DNA of 64,000 nt from Parvicella tangerina (GCF_907165195.1 NZ_OU015584.1:1984001-2048000), one strand, 5' to 3'; shown: positions 20,137-29,261, counted from the first letter of the stretch. The notes: a model not told the origin generated them from the sequence alone. Made by a program: numbers and translations.

Positions 20137-20876
20137 TGAAAACCTTCGGACTCATTGGTAAGAAGCTTACCCATAGCTTCTCTCAAAAATACTTCACAGA
20201 TAAGTTCGAGCGCCTAAAGCTAGCAGAACATCAATACGTCAACTTTGAATTAAGCTCGATTGAAGAGCTTCCTGAACTGATCAAGTCACAAAGACCAACA
20301 GGGTTGAATGTTACCATTCCGTATAAAGAAGAGGTGATTCAGTTTGTAGATCAACTATCTCAAGAAGCAAGTGAGGTAAATGCTGTAAACACACTTAAAA
20401 TCAATTACCTAAGTGATGATATTGAAATTATCGGACATAACACAGATGTATTCGGTTTCCGACAATCCATCAAACCCTTCTTTGAGGGAAGGCATGAAAA
20501 GGCACTTATTCTGGGTACGGGTGGAGCAAGTAAAGCCGTTGAATACGTTCTCAAGAAACTAGGGGTAGAAGTCACCTTAGTATCCCGTCAACCAAAACAG
20601 GGGCAATTAAGCTATGAGGAAATCAATGAGTATGTGATTAAGTTCCATCAAATGATCGTCAATACTACGCCTGTTGGCATGTACCCGCATAGTGACGAGA
20701 AAGTTGACATATCTTATGATGCCTTAACTAACGGTCATCTATTGATTGATCTCATTTACAATCCTGAAGAAACTCAATTTTTGAAAGAAGGAAAGGCTAG
20801 AGGAGCTAAAACACTAAACGGTCTTTCTATGCTTCACCAACAAGCTGAGAAGGCTTGGGAGATCTGGAATGAATAG
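20136..20876 (+). CDS. aroE: Shikimate dehydrogenase
   Basis: This 246-residue protein is the NADP-dependent shikimate dehydrogenase of the aromatic amino acid pathway, somewhat shorter than the 270 residues of E. coli AroE, as is usual in Bacteroidota. Shikimate-binding motifs are KKLTHSFSQKYF (SxS) at about 9-20, NVTIPYKEEV with the catalytic Lys near 65-68, and NTDVFGF with the catalytic Asp. The NADP Rossmann loop is LGTGGASKAV (about 126-135). NTTPVGMYPHS and the C-terminal NGLSMLHQQAEKAWEIW complete the family pattern. Last gene of the TPR-ComA-PopT-aroE cluster. Confidence 0.95.
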   Translation: MKTFGLIGKKLTHSFSQKYFTDKFERLKLAEHQYVNFELSSIEELPELIKSQRPTGLNVTIPYKEEVIQFVDQLSQEASEVNAVNTLKINYLSDDIEIIGHNTDVFGFRQSIKPFFEGRHEKALILGTGGASKAVEYVLKKLGVEVTLVSRQPKQGQLSYEEINEYVIKFHQMIVNTTPVGMYPHSDEKVDISYDALTNGHLLIDLIYNPEETQFLKEGKARGAKTLNGLSMLHQQAEKAWEIWNE

Positions 20877-20883
20877 TATGCTC

Positions 20884-20925
20884 AAAAAAATAACGGAACC
20901 CCACTCTCAAAAGGGCTCCGCTATT
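20884..20925 (-). terminator. Rho-independent terminator of the outer-membrane barrel gene
   Basis: Read on the minus strand, AATAGCGGAGCCCT (20912-20925) pairs with GGGGTTCCGTTATT (20889-20902) across a 9-base loop, using three G-U wobbles. A T-run follows (20884-20890). It lies 64 bases after the stop of the gene at 20989. Confidence 0.75.
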
Positions 20926-20988
20926 CACCAAACTGCAATCTCGGAAAAAAGTAAAACTAGAAACCAAACCAACTATCGTTTTACTAGG

Positions 20989-23415
20989 TTATTGCATATC
21001 TGGAATTGAAATATCATCAGAAGAATCATTATCCTTAGTTGCCCGCTTTTTCTTACCTTGAACTACTTTCCCAAAGGAATAGCTGAAGGAGACATACGCA
21101 CTTCTCGACTCCCATCGCCTGTTTGACGTAAAGGTATAATGAGGTAATGGTGTCGCTTCAAATCCAAACCTTCTGGTCTTAAAAACATCTATAAAACTTA
21201 GTGTTAACCTTCCTTTGTTGTTCAGGATACTCTTGCCGACTGCAAAACCGGCTCCGTAATTCGGAATAATACTTCCTTGCAACACGGTTTGTTTGGGAGT
21301 AATACTAGACCAAAGTTGAGCTGACCATCCTTTCCCAAAGCGTCCCGAAACAGTCAAACTACTCGTAAGTCCCATAAGATTGATCGTTTCACCATTTGAG
21401 AACTCTGGGTCATTTGTAGCGGTATTCCATACGTTTGTGGTAGACATGATCCTAACCCCCTTTACAGGAGTCACGGTTAAGATTAAATCGCCTCCATACA
21501 GTGAACTTTTCCCTAAATTGGTATAAGAAACGGTTGATTGAACACCTGAATAGGATAGGTTTCTCCGAATGAGGTTATTGATGAGACGATAATAACCAGA
21601 AGCGTTAATATTAAACTTTTTCCAGTACTTGGTAAAGTTAAGCTCGTTCACGTGAATGACTTCTGGCTGTAAAAATGGATTTCCTGTCTGTAGTACCAAA
21701 GGGTCAGAGTAATTGGTAAAAGGGTTTAGTTGTTGCTGCTCCGGACGGTTAATGCGCTTTCCGTAGCTTAACTGCATTTCTGTTGTCTCGTTAAACTTAT
21801 AGCTAAGGTAGACCGAAGGAAAAAGCATGAAATAATCATTGGTAAACTTATCGTCTGTCGTAATCAGGTGGGAGAGGGTGTTCGTTTGTTCGGCTCTGAT
21901 CCCCGCCTTGGCACTAAACTTGCCAAACTGCTTACTCAATGTGATATAAGGAGCATATACGTCCTGTGTGTAGCTAAAATCGTTGATTAAAGCAGTGTCT
22001 GGAGAAATACTATCTTCTGCAATTCCTGATTCCGAATAAAAATCAATTTGTCCTTTTCGGTGAGTAAAGTGAAAACCTGCCTCTAACTTTGTTGAGTCAT
22101 TGATTGGATATACATAATCCAACTTGGCAAGGTAGGTGTCAAACCGGTTATCCGATAAGGTATTCTGATAGGTGGTGGCAACAACGTCATCGTTAATGAA
22201 ATAATCTTGTGTCAATCGCTCATCTGCAAGAGAACCGTAAGAACTTAAATTCACATCCAGATCCAGTGTATGACCGGGGTTTTTAAAGGTCTTCTGCCAG
22301 CCAAAATTCAGCGTCTGATTATTGCTTGGGACATCAATGATACCAAGGCGTTCAGAATAGGATAGGGTAGCACCGTTTTCATCAATATTGGTATAATTCA
22401 CTAACCGCTCACCATCATTTTGTCCGTGATTAATGGAGTAACTCGCATACAATGTGTTTTTATCATTTAGAAAATAGTCGATCCCCAGACTTCCAGAAAG
22501 CCCCGTATTACTGCGCTCTCCATAATCTGTTTGTCGCAGTCTGTCCCATAAGGTGTCCCCCAAAAGTACATCACGATCCAGATCGCCACCAAACCAGATT
22601 TTCCGGTTAGATAAGCCCATCGTGCTGCTCACATTCCATTTCTTGTTTCGGTAATTCAGTGCAAGTGAATTATTGGTTTTGTGGAACTTGCTATACCCAA
22701 AGCTTGTGCTGAAAGTTCCATTAAAACCAACCATTTTCTCCTTTTTAAGAATAATGTTTATGATGCCTGAAGTTCCTTCTGGGTCATACTTTGCAGAAGG
22801 ATTGGTAATCAATTCAACTTTGTCTATGGATGATGCTGGAATTTGCTTCAGGAGGTCAGCGATTGGAATAGCAGAAGGTCTACCGTCAATAAAAATCGTA
22901 ACGTTCGCATCACCTCTCAAAGAAATATTGTCGTTTTCATCCACCGTAATCAACGGTACTGTTCGCATTAAGTCAATACCATTTCCTCCTTTACTTACCT
23001 CACTTTGTGAAGCGTTAAAAATCTTTTTGTCGATATGGTTCTCTATTAGCGACTTCTCTCCGGTGACTTCTAATTCTGTTAACTCGCTTCCTGTTTTTAA
23101 CTCAATTGCTGAAGCGTTGAAACTGGGTTGGTCGGCAGATAGGTTGACGTCATTAATAACTGTTGAACGAAACCCAATGAAATCCACAACAAGGTAATAG
23201 CTGCCAAAAGGAATCTTCTCAAGAATAAATTCGCCTTCTGTATTGGTAATTGTACCTGTAATCAATGAGGAGTCTGCCGTTGACCGTAAAGCAACGGTAG
23301 CATATTCCAACGGTTGCTTTTCCAGATCATCCGTCACTTTACCAATTACTGCTCCGTTTTGAGCCAATAACAACTTAGATAGGGTGAGTAATAAGATGAC
23401 AAATACGATTCTCAT
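20989..23415 (-). CDS. TonB-dependent-receptor-like outer membrane beta-barrel protein
   Basis: The frame opens at 23514, but the ATG at 23415 begins a proper signal peptide (MRIVFVILLLTLSKLLLAQ) and a consensus promoter lies inside the extension, so the start is 23415 (808 residues). After the signal comes a carboxypeptidase-regulatory-like beta domain (GAVIGKVTDDLEKQPLEYATVAL to DFIGFRSTVI, about 20-105). A plug domain follows (about 130-225, with GNGIDLMRTVPLITVDEND and VTIFIDGRPSAIP), then a long outer-membrane barrel ending in YVSFSYSFGK with a charged tail. It resembles the OMP_b-brl_3 subfamily. No SusD partner is adjacent, so the ligand is unclear. It diverges from an AraC regulator at 23602. 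Confidence 0.88.
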   Translation of the reverse strand: MRIVFVILLLTLSKLLLAQNGAVIGKVTDDLEKQPLEYATVALRSTADSSLITGTITNTEGEFILEKIPFGSYYLVVDFIGFRSTVINDVNLSADQPSFNASAIELKTGSELTELEVTGEKSLIENHIDKKIFNASQSEVSKGGNGIDLMRTVPLITVDENDNISLRGDANVTIFIDGRPSAIPIADLLKQIPASSIDKVELITNPSAKYDPEGTSGIINIILKKEKMVGFNGTFSTSFGYSKFHKTNNSLALNYRNKKWNVSSTMGLSNRKIWFGGDLDRDVLLGDTLWDRLRQTDYGERSNTGLSGSLGIDYFLNDKNTLYASYSINHGQNDGERLVNYTNIDENGATLSYSERLGIIDVPSNNQTLNFGWQKTFKNPGHTLDLDVNLSSYGSLADERLTQDYFINDDVVATTYQNTLSDNRFDTYLAKLDYVYPINDSTKLEAGFHFTHRKGQIDFYSESGIAEDSISPDTALINDFSYTQDVYAPYITLSKQFGKFSAKAGIRAEQTNTLSHLITTDDKFTNDYFMLFPSVYLSYKFNETTEMQLSYGKRINRPEQQQLNPFTNYSDPLVLQTGNPFLQPEVIHVNELNFTKYWKKFNINASGYYRLINNLIRRNLSYSGVQSTVSYTNLGKSSLYGGDLILTVTPVKGVRIMSTTNVWNTATNDPEFSNGETINLMGLTSSLTVSGRFGKGWSAQLWSSITPKQTVLQGSIIPNYGAGFAVGKSILNNKGRLTLSFIDVFKTRRFGFEATPLPHYTFTSNRRWESRSAYVSFSYSFGKVVQGKKKRATKDNDSSDDISIPDMQ

Positions 23416-23431
23416 AGTCTTGATTTTGGTC

Positions 23432-23460
23432 CAAAGATAGATGGCTAACTTCCCAGTGAA
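23432..23460 (-). promoter_or_regulatory. Bacteroidota-type promoter for the outer-membrane barrel gene
   Basis: On the minus strand TATCTTTG (23439-23432) is a full match to TAnnTTTG, with TTC at the -33 position (23460-23458). It lies 17 bases upstream of the ATG at 23415 and decides that start. Confidence 0.6.
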
Positions 23461-23601
23461 TTGTAAAAATGTAAACCCGAATACTAGGATTCTGTTAAAA
23501 ATTGCCAATTCCACATTTCTTCAAACCGACTATCTTATTTTAGATACCAGTTGTAAATTTTTAACCTAAATTGAAAAAAAATCAACGTTCATTTGAAATG
23601 T

Positions 23602-24414
23602 ATGGCAACATTTGAAACAAAGGCTAAAGGAGAACTCTCCATCTTTACTGAAGGAATTTGGAGACATCATCACCAGGAACAAAACCTGATGCTGATCCCA
23701 GATGGCACGTTCAATGTGGTGGTGATTAATCATGAGGCGTTGATTGATAATGAACCTGTAGGAAGAGGGGTGTACTTCATTCCCGTACTTACAAGAGCTG
23801 TTATGATTTCAAGCGATCAACCAATTTATGGTCTCCGACTGAAGATTTTTTCCCTACATAACCTCATTCAATGTAACAACATTGATGTAAGGCAAACCAG
23901 AGATGTTTTTAAAATCTCGATCGCACAACAGTTGTCAGATTACGTGTTCAACGGAACTAAAGATGCCGAACACCTGTCTGAATGTGATCGGGTGTTGGAA
24001 AATTTGAACTACGAATTGCTGCATAAAAATTATCAGGTGAATCCGTCTTTACGAGATCGCGTGAATTACATCTTAGATAGAAAAGGAAATATTCAAATAC
24101 AAGAGATGTGTAGGGAGTTTGAAATTTCCAGACAAGGACTTCATAAATCATTTAAAAATTCACTAGGTGTTGGACCAAAGGAACTGAGCTCAATTTGGCG
24201 ACTTAATCACTACTTGTGGCGTCTGCAACATGAAGATAACTTCACGTCTTGTGCTTTTGATGCTGGTTTTTATGATCAGGTGCATTGTATCAAAGAGTTT
24301 CAGTCTAAATTGGGTCTTAGCCCAAGGAAATTCACTTATTTGAACATTACCTCTGTGCCTTATATTCATAGTACCATTGAAAAACGGTTTACGAACTTTT
24401 ACGATCCTGACTAA
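23602..24414 (+). CDS. AraC family transcriptional regulator
   Basis: This is a protein of about 270 residues (starting at the ATG 23602; an upstream in-frame TTG at 23593 would add three residues). The N-terminal half (1-150) is a cupin-like sensor region (WRHHHQEQNLMLIPDGTFNVVVI). The C-terminal half holds two helix-turn-helix motifs: IQEMCREFEISRQGLHKSFKNSLGVGPKEL (about 175-205) and TSCAFDAGFYDQVHCIKEFQSKLGLSPRKF (about 220-250). The pattern GFYDQVHCIKEF is the AraC second-helix signature. It is transcribed away from the outer-membrane barrel gene and may control it. Confidence 0.85.
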   Translation: MATFETKAKGELSIFTEGIWRHHHQEQNLMLIPDGTFNVVVINHEALIDNEPVGRGVYFIPVLTRAVMISSDQPIYGLRLKIFSLHNLIQCNNIDVRQTRDVFKISIAQQLSDYVFNGTKDAEHLSECDRVLENLNYELLHKNYQVNPSLRDRVNYILDRKGNIQIQEMCREFEISRQGLHKSFKNSLGVGPKELSSIWRLNHYLWRLQHEDNFTSCAFDAGFYDQVHCIKEFQSKLGLSPRKFTYLNITSVPYIHSTIEKRFTNFYDPD

Positions 24415-24483
24415 ACTCCAAGAGAATGGTTTTTCGACAAATAAACAGTGATTCTGAAGATTATGATTCGATCCTCTATGACT

Positions 24484-24975
24484 TCATGAACGAAATAGAC
24501 GTTCAAATAGTCGCTTTAAATAAGGTTTCTTCTTCTTAAAAGCATTAGAAGTAACAAGTGTGTCGGTCTGATCATTCTCTTCTTCCTCTAACTGATCAAT
24601 GAAATCCTCCAGTGATTCAGCAACTAGTTGATAAACTGCTGTTTCATCAATACTGTATATCTTTTGATGCTTCTCGCTGTCAAGTCCAATGCAATAAGAG
24701 ATATCCCCATCTCCATCACAAAAAGGGTACAATCCCATTGCCAGGTAATCAATTCCAGACGCTTCAAAAAGCTGGTACATATTGAAGTCTTCATGTTTGA
24801 TGGGAGTAAAATATATAGAAGTCTCACCAAAGCACGGTTTTTCAGGAAACCCACCGTTGCTCGTCAACATGATTTGCCTATATAAATCAGGCAAGTCCAG
24901 CTTAAAGTGCTGGATAAATTCATCGTATTCAGAAGCCGTTATTGGAGAGTTATGCGGTTCGGAAAAGGTAATCAT
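24484..24975 (-). CDS. SMI1/KNR4 (SUKH) family protein
   Basis: The open frame starts at 25062, overlapping the WbqC gene by 74 bases. The ATG at 24975 (MITFSEPHNSPITASEYDEF) avoids this and gives 163 residues. Motifs of the SUKH superfamily are present: LPDLYRQIMLTSNGGFPE (about 23-40), then a strand with GDGDISYCIGLDSEKHQKIYSID and the C-terminal helix LVAESLEDFIDQLEEEEND. SUKH proteins often act as immunity proteins against toxins of polymorphic toxin systems, but also occur alone. No toxin is adjacent. It follows the WbqC gene by 13 bases, so they are probably one transcript. Confidence 0.7.
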   Translation of the reverse strand: MITFSEPHNSPITASEYDEFIQHFKLDLPDLYRQIMLTSNGGFPEKPCFGETSIYFTPIKHEDFNMYQLFEASGIDYLAMGLYPFCDGDGDISYCIGLDSEKHQKIYSIDETAVYQLVAESLEDFIDQLEEEENDQTDTLVTSNAFKKKKPYLKRLFERLFRS

Positions 24976-24988
24976 GAATAATAATTGT

Positions 24989-25591
24989 TTACAGCAATGC
25001 AACACACCTCGGACCTTCATTAAACATAAGATCCAACATACTGAGATTCGGAATATAACCATATTTCATGTCAAAGACCTGCATGTATTCAAAATTAATT
25101 CGATTCTTTGGGTGATCTACTTTCGGATGAATCACTTCTCTCAAATCTTCAAAACCTTCATATTCCTTTTCGTACGATGTGGTGTAGTTTACCGGTGTGT
25201 CGATCTCTAATAGTGATGTGATCTTTTCAAAGAGCGCTTTATTTAGTGCTACCAGGCTCTCAAACGGTTCCTGATAGAAAGGAGAAAAGTGACTTTCGTA
25301 ATACTCAAAATAGGGAGAAGATCGATAGGCAGATTCCAATGAGCGCCAGTGAAGCTTTTGCCATTGCTGAGAGTTGTCTATGCGTACTTCGTGCATAGGT
25401 GTTCTGGTTCCGCTTCGCTCCAGGGGTAGGATTAATTTCAGCTTACCATTGGCTCCATATATCTCACAACGGTTTCGATAAGATTGTTTTACGTAATGGT
25501 CGTGTACTTCAATCAATGCCTCATCCGCATTTTTCAAAGCTTTATAGTAAGCAATATTTCCTGTATAGTGTGATCCTAATAGTACCTTCAT
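24989..25591 (-). CDS. WbqC family protein
   Basis: This 200-residue protein belongs to the WbqC-like family, named for an O-antigen locus gene and implicated in surface-glycan or glycolipid biosynthesis. Family landmarks are LLGSHYTGNIAYYKAL at the N-terminus (normally P-Y-F-P/NIAYF), RNRCEIYGANGKLKLILPLERSGTRTPMHEVRID (about 38-72), WRSLESAYRSSPYFEYYE (about 82-98) and the C-terminal YMQVFDMKYGYIPNLSMLDLMFNEGP. It is the first gene of a pair with a SUKH protein. The exact reaction is not established for the family. Confidence 0.85.
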   Translation of the reverse strand: MKVLLGSHYTGNIAYYKALKNADEALIEVHDHYVKQSYRNRCEIYGANGKLKLILPLERSGTRTPMHEVRIDNSQQWQKLHWRSLESAYRSSPYFEYYESHFSPFYQEPFESLVALNKALFEKITSLLEIDTPVNYTTSYEKEYEGFEDLREVIHPKVDHPKNRINFEYMQVFDMKYGYIPNLSMLDLMFNEGPRCVALL

Positions 25592-25817
25592 AAACGAATG
25601 ATTTCTACAAAGAAACGCATTTTAATGGCAAATCTAAGGTAGATCGATTACTTAGCTGATGATGATATTCAAGGTGTAGATTGTTGTTTAGTATGCGGTA
25701 TAATTTTTGCAACTAACGCTAGAAATTATTCTTTGATCAAAATAAATGAACAGTTAATCCGTTTTTGATTAAAAGCAACCAAAAAACGATTACCTTAATA
25801 GCACTAAATTCCTGAAT

Positions 25818-27092
25818 ATGAAAACAAAGCATCTCTTATTCGCAGTTGTTGGAGCAGGTCTCCTGGCAACTTCCTCGTGTACAAAAACAAAAGGTGAAAT
25901 CACCATGACCTATAGTAAGGCTTCTGCAGTGTATGCTGATCTGGACGAGATTAGAAATATGCCCCTAGTAGCCTCTGCTAGATCGATTAATGATCCCGGG
26001 AAAATCTATATTGGGGATAAGTTTTTACTCATCGGTGAGAAAGAAGAGGGAATCCATGTTTTTGATAATACGAACCCTAATAACCCTGTAGCGATCAGTT
26101 TCTTGCAGTTGCCAATGACCCGTGAGTTTTATGTGGATGGGAACTTCATTTACGCAGAGGGGCACTACGATTTTATGAAGATCAACATGGCTGACATGTA
26201 TAATCCCACGCTGGTAAGTAGGGTAGAGTATGCTTTTGGCGAGAGTAGACAAAACGATCAGGGACAAGATATCATTGGGTTTAACTATGAAACCGTGACC
26301 GAAACTTTTGAACTGGGAAGCCCTGAAGCTGAGGCTTTAGAGAACGATACACGTCTTTATTACGACTATCAGGAAAATCTGATTCCTGTCGCTACGGTTC
26401 CTTCTTCGTTTGTAGGTGCTGGGGGTGATGTAAAGGGTACGTTGAACAAGATCACAACACTAAACAATTACGCTTATGTGGTAGGTGACAATGAAGTCTA
26501 TGTTTTTTCTGATAATGGTAATTCCATGGCTTATGTAAATCGCATTTACACGAATGCTTCGGATGTGGAAACGATCTATCCTTACGACAATTATCTCTAC
26601 CTGGGAACGCAAAGTTCTATGGAACTGTATAGCACAACAGATCCTTCCTCACCATCGCATGTTTCAGAGTATTGGCATCCAACATCTTGTGACCCGGTGT
26701 TGCCAACAGGTGATGTTGCTTACCTAACGTTGAGATCTGCGGATAACTCAGGTTGTGCAGGGGATGAAAATACGTTAGATGTATTAGACATGACAGACGT
26801 GTTTGAACCGCAGCCGCTTAATACGGTGGTAATGGATAGTCCTTATGGAATTGGTCTTGATGGTGACTACTTGTGGATAGGAGAGGGGAATAACGGACTT
26901 ACACTGCTAAATAATGCCGATCCAACAAACCCAACCATCATAAAGACGTTTACAGGGGTGCAGGCGTATGACGTGATCCCAAATCCTTATCAGGCTAATG
27001 CCATTTACGTTACTGGAGATAACGGTATGGAACTCTACGAAGTGGACTATAATACCTTGACTATAACACCTGTTACAGCGATTAATTACTGA
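25818..27092 (+). CDS. LVIVD-repeat beta-propeller lipoprotein
   Basis: This 424-residue lipoprotein has signal AVVGAGLLATSSC (Cys21). Several LVIVD-type blades follow, each with a phrase such as GEKEEGIHVFDNTNPNNPVAISFLQLP, ADMYNPTLVSRVEYAF, YLYLGTQSSMELYSTTDPSSPSHVSEYW and GEGNNGLTLLNNADPTNPTIIKTF, predicted to fold as a beta-propeller on the cell surface or in the periplasm. The family has no known enzymatic role. It is followed after 5 bases by a secreted barrel-like protein, so they probably act together. Confidence 0.82.
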   Translation: MKTKHLLFAVVGAGLLATSSCTKTKGEITMTYSKASAVYADLDEIRNMPLVASARSINDPGKIYIGDKFLLIGEKEEGIHVFDNTNPNNPVAISFLQLPMTREFYVDGNFIYAEGHYDFMKINMADMYNPTLVSRVEYAFGESRQNDQGQDIIGFNYETVTETFELGSPEAEALENDTRLYYDYQENLIPVATVPSSFVGAGGDVKGTLNKITTLNNYAYVVGDNEVYVFSDNGNSMAYVNRIYTNASDVETIYPYDNYLYLGTQSSMELYSTTDPSSPSHVSEYWHPTSCDPVLPTGDVAYLTLRSADNSGCAGDENTLDVLDMTDVFEPQPLNTVVMDSPYGIGLDGDYLWIGEGNNGLTLLNNADPTNPTIIKTFTGVQAYDVIPNPYQANAIYVTGDNGMELYEVDYNTLTITPVTAINY

Positions 27093-27097
27093 TTCAC

Positions 27098-27880
27098 ATG
27101 AACGGATTGACGAAAAGGAGCGTTGCAATTTTAATCTTTTCAACGTTCCTTTTTACATACGGATGGTCTCAGCAAAAGAATAGGCCCGTAGAAGGTGCTT
27201 ACTTCTTTAAAAACTGGTGGGCGCCCAATTTTGTCGGAGTTCCAGTTGATTTGGATAATTCTGATTATGAATACAGTGCGGTATCACCAACGGGAGACAC
27301 GATCGTGATGAAGAACGTTAACATCCGAAAAATGTATACCGATGAAGATATTCTTATCTTCCCTGATCGAAAATTTCATTACAAAAACGCTGGGTTGTTT
27401 GAGCATACCTACACATTTGGAGCAGAGCATTTCAGCTGGGATTTTAAATACATTAGATCTTTTGAGTTTCCCTTGGAGGTTGGGATTGGAGCTGGTGTGC
27501 AGACCAACACGCTATCCTTTCCAACAGGTTCTGGGTATTTCTGGGCAAATGTATTGTCGTTACCCACGTATATTCAGGCGTCCTACAAGTTCCTTGGCAA
27601 TCGCAATAAGGTGTATCTAAAAGGAGCAGTAGGACTAGCAAATAATGTATCTACCTGGCAAATTCCAGAGGTGTCTAATCATCTTTTTGCCAGAGCTGGA
27701 TTAGGCGTGCTCTTTTCAAGTAGAAACAGATTTAAACACTTCTTTGAAATCGGACAAAGTTATTCGGGAGCATCAGGTGAAGCACAATCTTGGGATGACA
27801 ATGTAACTGGTAACGTAAGGTTCTCGAACGTTCAGTTCTACCGATTCACGTTTACATATGGGTTCCAGTTCGGGAAGTAG
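27098..27880 (+). CDS. Secreted, probably outer-membrane barrel protein, function unknown
   Basis: This 260-residue protein has an N-terminal signal peptide (VAILIFSTFLFTYGWSQ). The rest is alternating aromatic beta strands (HYKNAGLFEHTYTFGAEHFSWDFKYI, FPLEVGIGAGVQTNTLSF, YRFTFTYGFQFGK at the C-terminus), as in small outer-membrane barrels. I do not recognise a named family. It is co-transcribed with the LVIVD propeller lipoprotein (5-base gap). Its 3' end overlaps the convergent gene at 27852 by 29 bases. Confidence 0.65.
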   Translation: MNGLTKRSVAILIFSTFLFTYGWSQQKNRPVEGAYFFKNWWAPNFVGVPVDLDNSDYEYSAVSPTGDTIVMKNVNIRKMYTDEDILIFPDRKFHYKNAGLFEHTYTFGAEHFSWDFKYIRSFEFPLEVGIGAGVQTNTLSFPTGSGYFWANVLSLPTYIQASYKFLGNRNKVYLKGAVGLANNVSTWQIPEVSNHLFARAGLGVLFSSRNRFKHFFEIGQSYSGASGEAQSWDDNVTGNVRFSNVQFYRFTFTYGFQFGK

Positions 27881-28316
27881 AGAGGTCTTTAATACCATTT
27901 TTTGATCGAAGCCATTCAAACGCTTTCTCTAAGTTTGAAAACGCTTTTGCAGGAACTTTAGGACGAGCAATATTCAAGTAAAAGTTGATCCACAAACGGT
28001 TGGGTAGGGAAGTAGTGACCAATGCTTCGGCAATTTTGGTGGCATTCATGTCATCATCCTTCGCTATTTGCTTTAGTGCTGTGGTAGATACCTTTACATA
28101 AACATCCCGCGTATCCGTTACTAAACGCAGCGGATGACCTTCGGACAATTCCATCATGAAAGCATGTAAACGCTTGAGTTCTTCAAACTCGAATGTATGA
28201 TCTTCAACAAGTTCAGCGTTTGCAGAACTGAGTACAAAAATATGATCCGGATATACATGTATCTTGATGATATCTTCCCAAATAACAGTTTTAATCACAG
28301 CCTCTGAACCCATCAT
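27852..28316 (-). CDS. STAS/SEC14-like small protein
   Basis: This 154-residue cytoplasmic protein has alternating beta strands and helices: WEDIIKIHVYPDHIFVL, GHPLRLVTDTRDVYVKVS, and FSNLEKAFEWLRSKNG near the C-terminus. The last phrase is typical of Bacteroidota STAS/SEC14-fold proteins (DUF7793-like), which are annotated by analogy with anti-sigma-factor antagonists. A regulatory role with the SpoIIE-type phosphatases of this genome is possible but the genes are not adjacent. It converges on, and overlaps, the gene at 27098. Start may be the first or second Met. Confidence 0.55.
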   Translation of the reverse strand: MMGSEAVIKTVIWEDIIKIHVYPDHIFVLSSANAELVEDHTFEFEELKRLHAFMMELSEGHPLRLVTDTRDVYVKVSTTALKQIAKDDDMNATKIAEALVTTSLPNRLWINFYLNIARPKVPAKAFSNLEKAFEWLRSKNGIKDLSTSRTGTHM

Positions 28317-28448
28317 GTTGGTAGTTAGTAGTTTTTAAATGTAGTAATTTTATTTTATTCACAAGCACGTATTCCTTATTTATATGTTATAAAACGGTGT
28401 TAATCGAAAATCATGCGTATAAATTTTCTACTTTAGCATTTGTCAAAA

Positions 28449-29057
28449 ATGATCATGAATACCATAAAAAGCCTGTTTTTCTCAGTAATTATCCTGATTG
28501 TCCTTGGAGGATGTAAGAACAAACCAGACGATTACTACCTAAGAGATCTTCAAGAAGCTGGGGTTAAGCTAACGGTGACCAAGAATAAGTTAGGAGATTT
28601 CCAACTCGGACAAATCATCTACGAGTACGAACTGGAGAATCAGTTACATATTGTAAAGTATCCAAATTCTTATGGTAGCTCCAAGGCATATTCGGTAAAA
28701 TTCAAGGGGGATGAATTGATGGTGTTGAGCTGCGAATATGATTTTACCTACGGTTATGCTGCCGATGAATTGGATATGATCTGGACGAAAAGCAAATATT
28801 TCACCACAGACAAAGGATTAGGAGTAGGTTCAACTATAGAAGAAATTCTAGCCGCATATCCAGATGCAAAAATTTCTCCTTGTCTGAAATTTAACGGAAT
28901 CAGCGTTGCCGTGTTAAGCGGACAAGTTCATTTTTTATTCGAAAGTGCGGCCTACAGAGGTTCTGTTAAAATGGATAAGGATTTCGTCATCACCACAGAT
29001 CGTTTGCATTTAGAATCTAAATGTGAAATACTCGCTGTAGGGTATAATATATACTAA
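28449..29057 (+). CDS. Lipoprotein of unknown function
   Basis: A TTG opens the frame at 28440, but ATG at 28449 (or 28455) is more likely and gives a lipoprotein signal, SLFFSVIILIVLGGC. The roughly 200-residue product is a mixed beta protein with FKGDELMVLSCEYDFTYGYAADELDMIW and LGVGSTIEEILAAYPDAKISPC. The latter resembles the helix-strand element of small periplasmic BamE-like domains (GxSxxEILxxYP). No family is confidently recognised. The 88-bp palindromic repeat lies 69 bases downstream of its stop, at the left boundary of the repeat-rich region. Confidence 0.65.
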   Translation: MIMNTIKSLFFSVIILIVLGGCKNKPDDYYLRDLQEAGVKLTVTKNKLGDFQLGQIIYEYELENQLHIVKYPNSYGSSKAYSVKFKGDELMVLSCEYDFTYGYAADELDMIWTKSKYFTTDKGLGVGSTIEEILAAYPDAKISPCLKFNGISVAVLSGQVHFLFESAAYRGSVKMDKDFVITTDRLHLESKCEILAVGYNIY

Positions 29058-29125
29058 GAGATATCAGAATTAATAGGGTTCGTATTTCTTCTATTTAACA
29101 TAATGTATATTATAGTCAAAAAGTA

Positions 29126-29213
29126 GTAATTTCCGCAATACGCCAGTATTTAACATAAAATCAGTTCTCGGGCGCATGCACGATAACGTCAGATTTTATG
29201 TTAAGGAAATTAC
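29126..29213. repeat. 88-bp interrupted palindrome, copy 1
   Basis: The outer arms GTAATTTCC and GGAAATTAC and the inner arms TTAACATAAAATC and GATTTTATGTTAA are perfectly complementary. The left side carries a 15-base insert between outer and inner arms (GCAATACGCCAGTAT) with no counterpart on the right. The loop contains GGGCGCATGC. A second copy, with two differences, is at 34497-34584 in the same orientation. Similarity extends about 20 bases further upstream (TATATTATAG). The pair encloses 5.3 kb. Confidence 0.85.
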
Positions 29214-29261
29214 GGCACTTTTAATTAGTCCTACAATATATAGCGCCTATAGCGAAAATAT

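Noticed and set aside
20989-23415. SusCD-type glycan uptake locus
   Set aside because: No SusD-like lipoprotein, glycoside hydrolase or HTCS kinase is adjacent; the barrel looks like the OMP_b-brl_3 type.
29126-29213. 88-bp palindrome as an integron attC site
   Set aside because: ATTTAAC fits the R'' consensus, but the matching GTTAAGG breaks the last position of GTTRRRY. The outer arms and the 15-base bulge do not fit attC, cargo genes are in mixed orientation, and no IntI is in the window.
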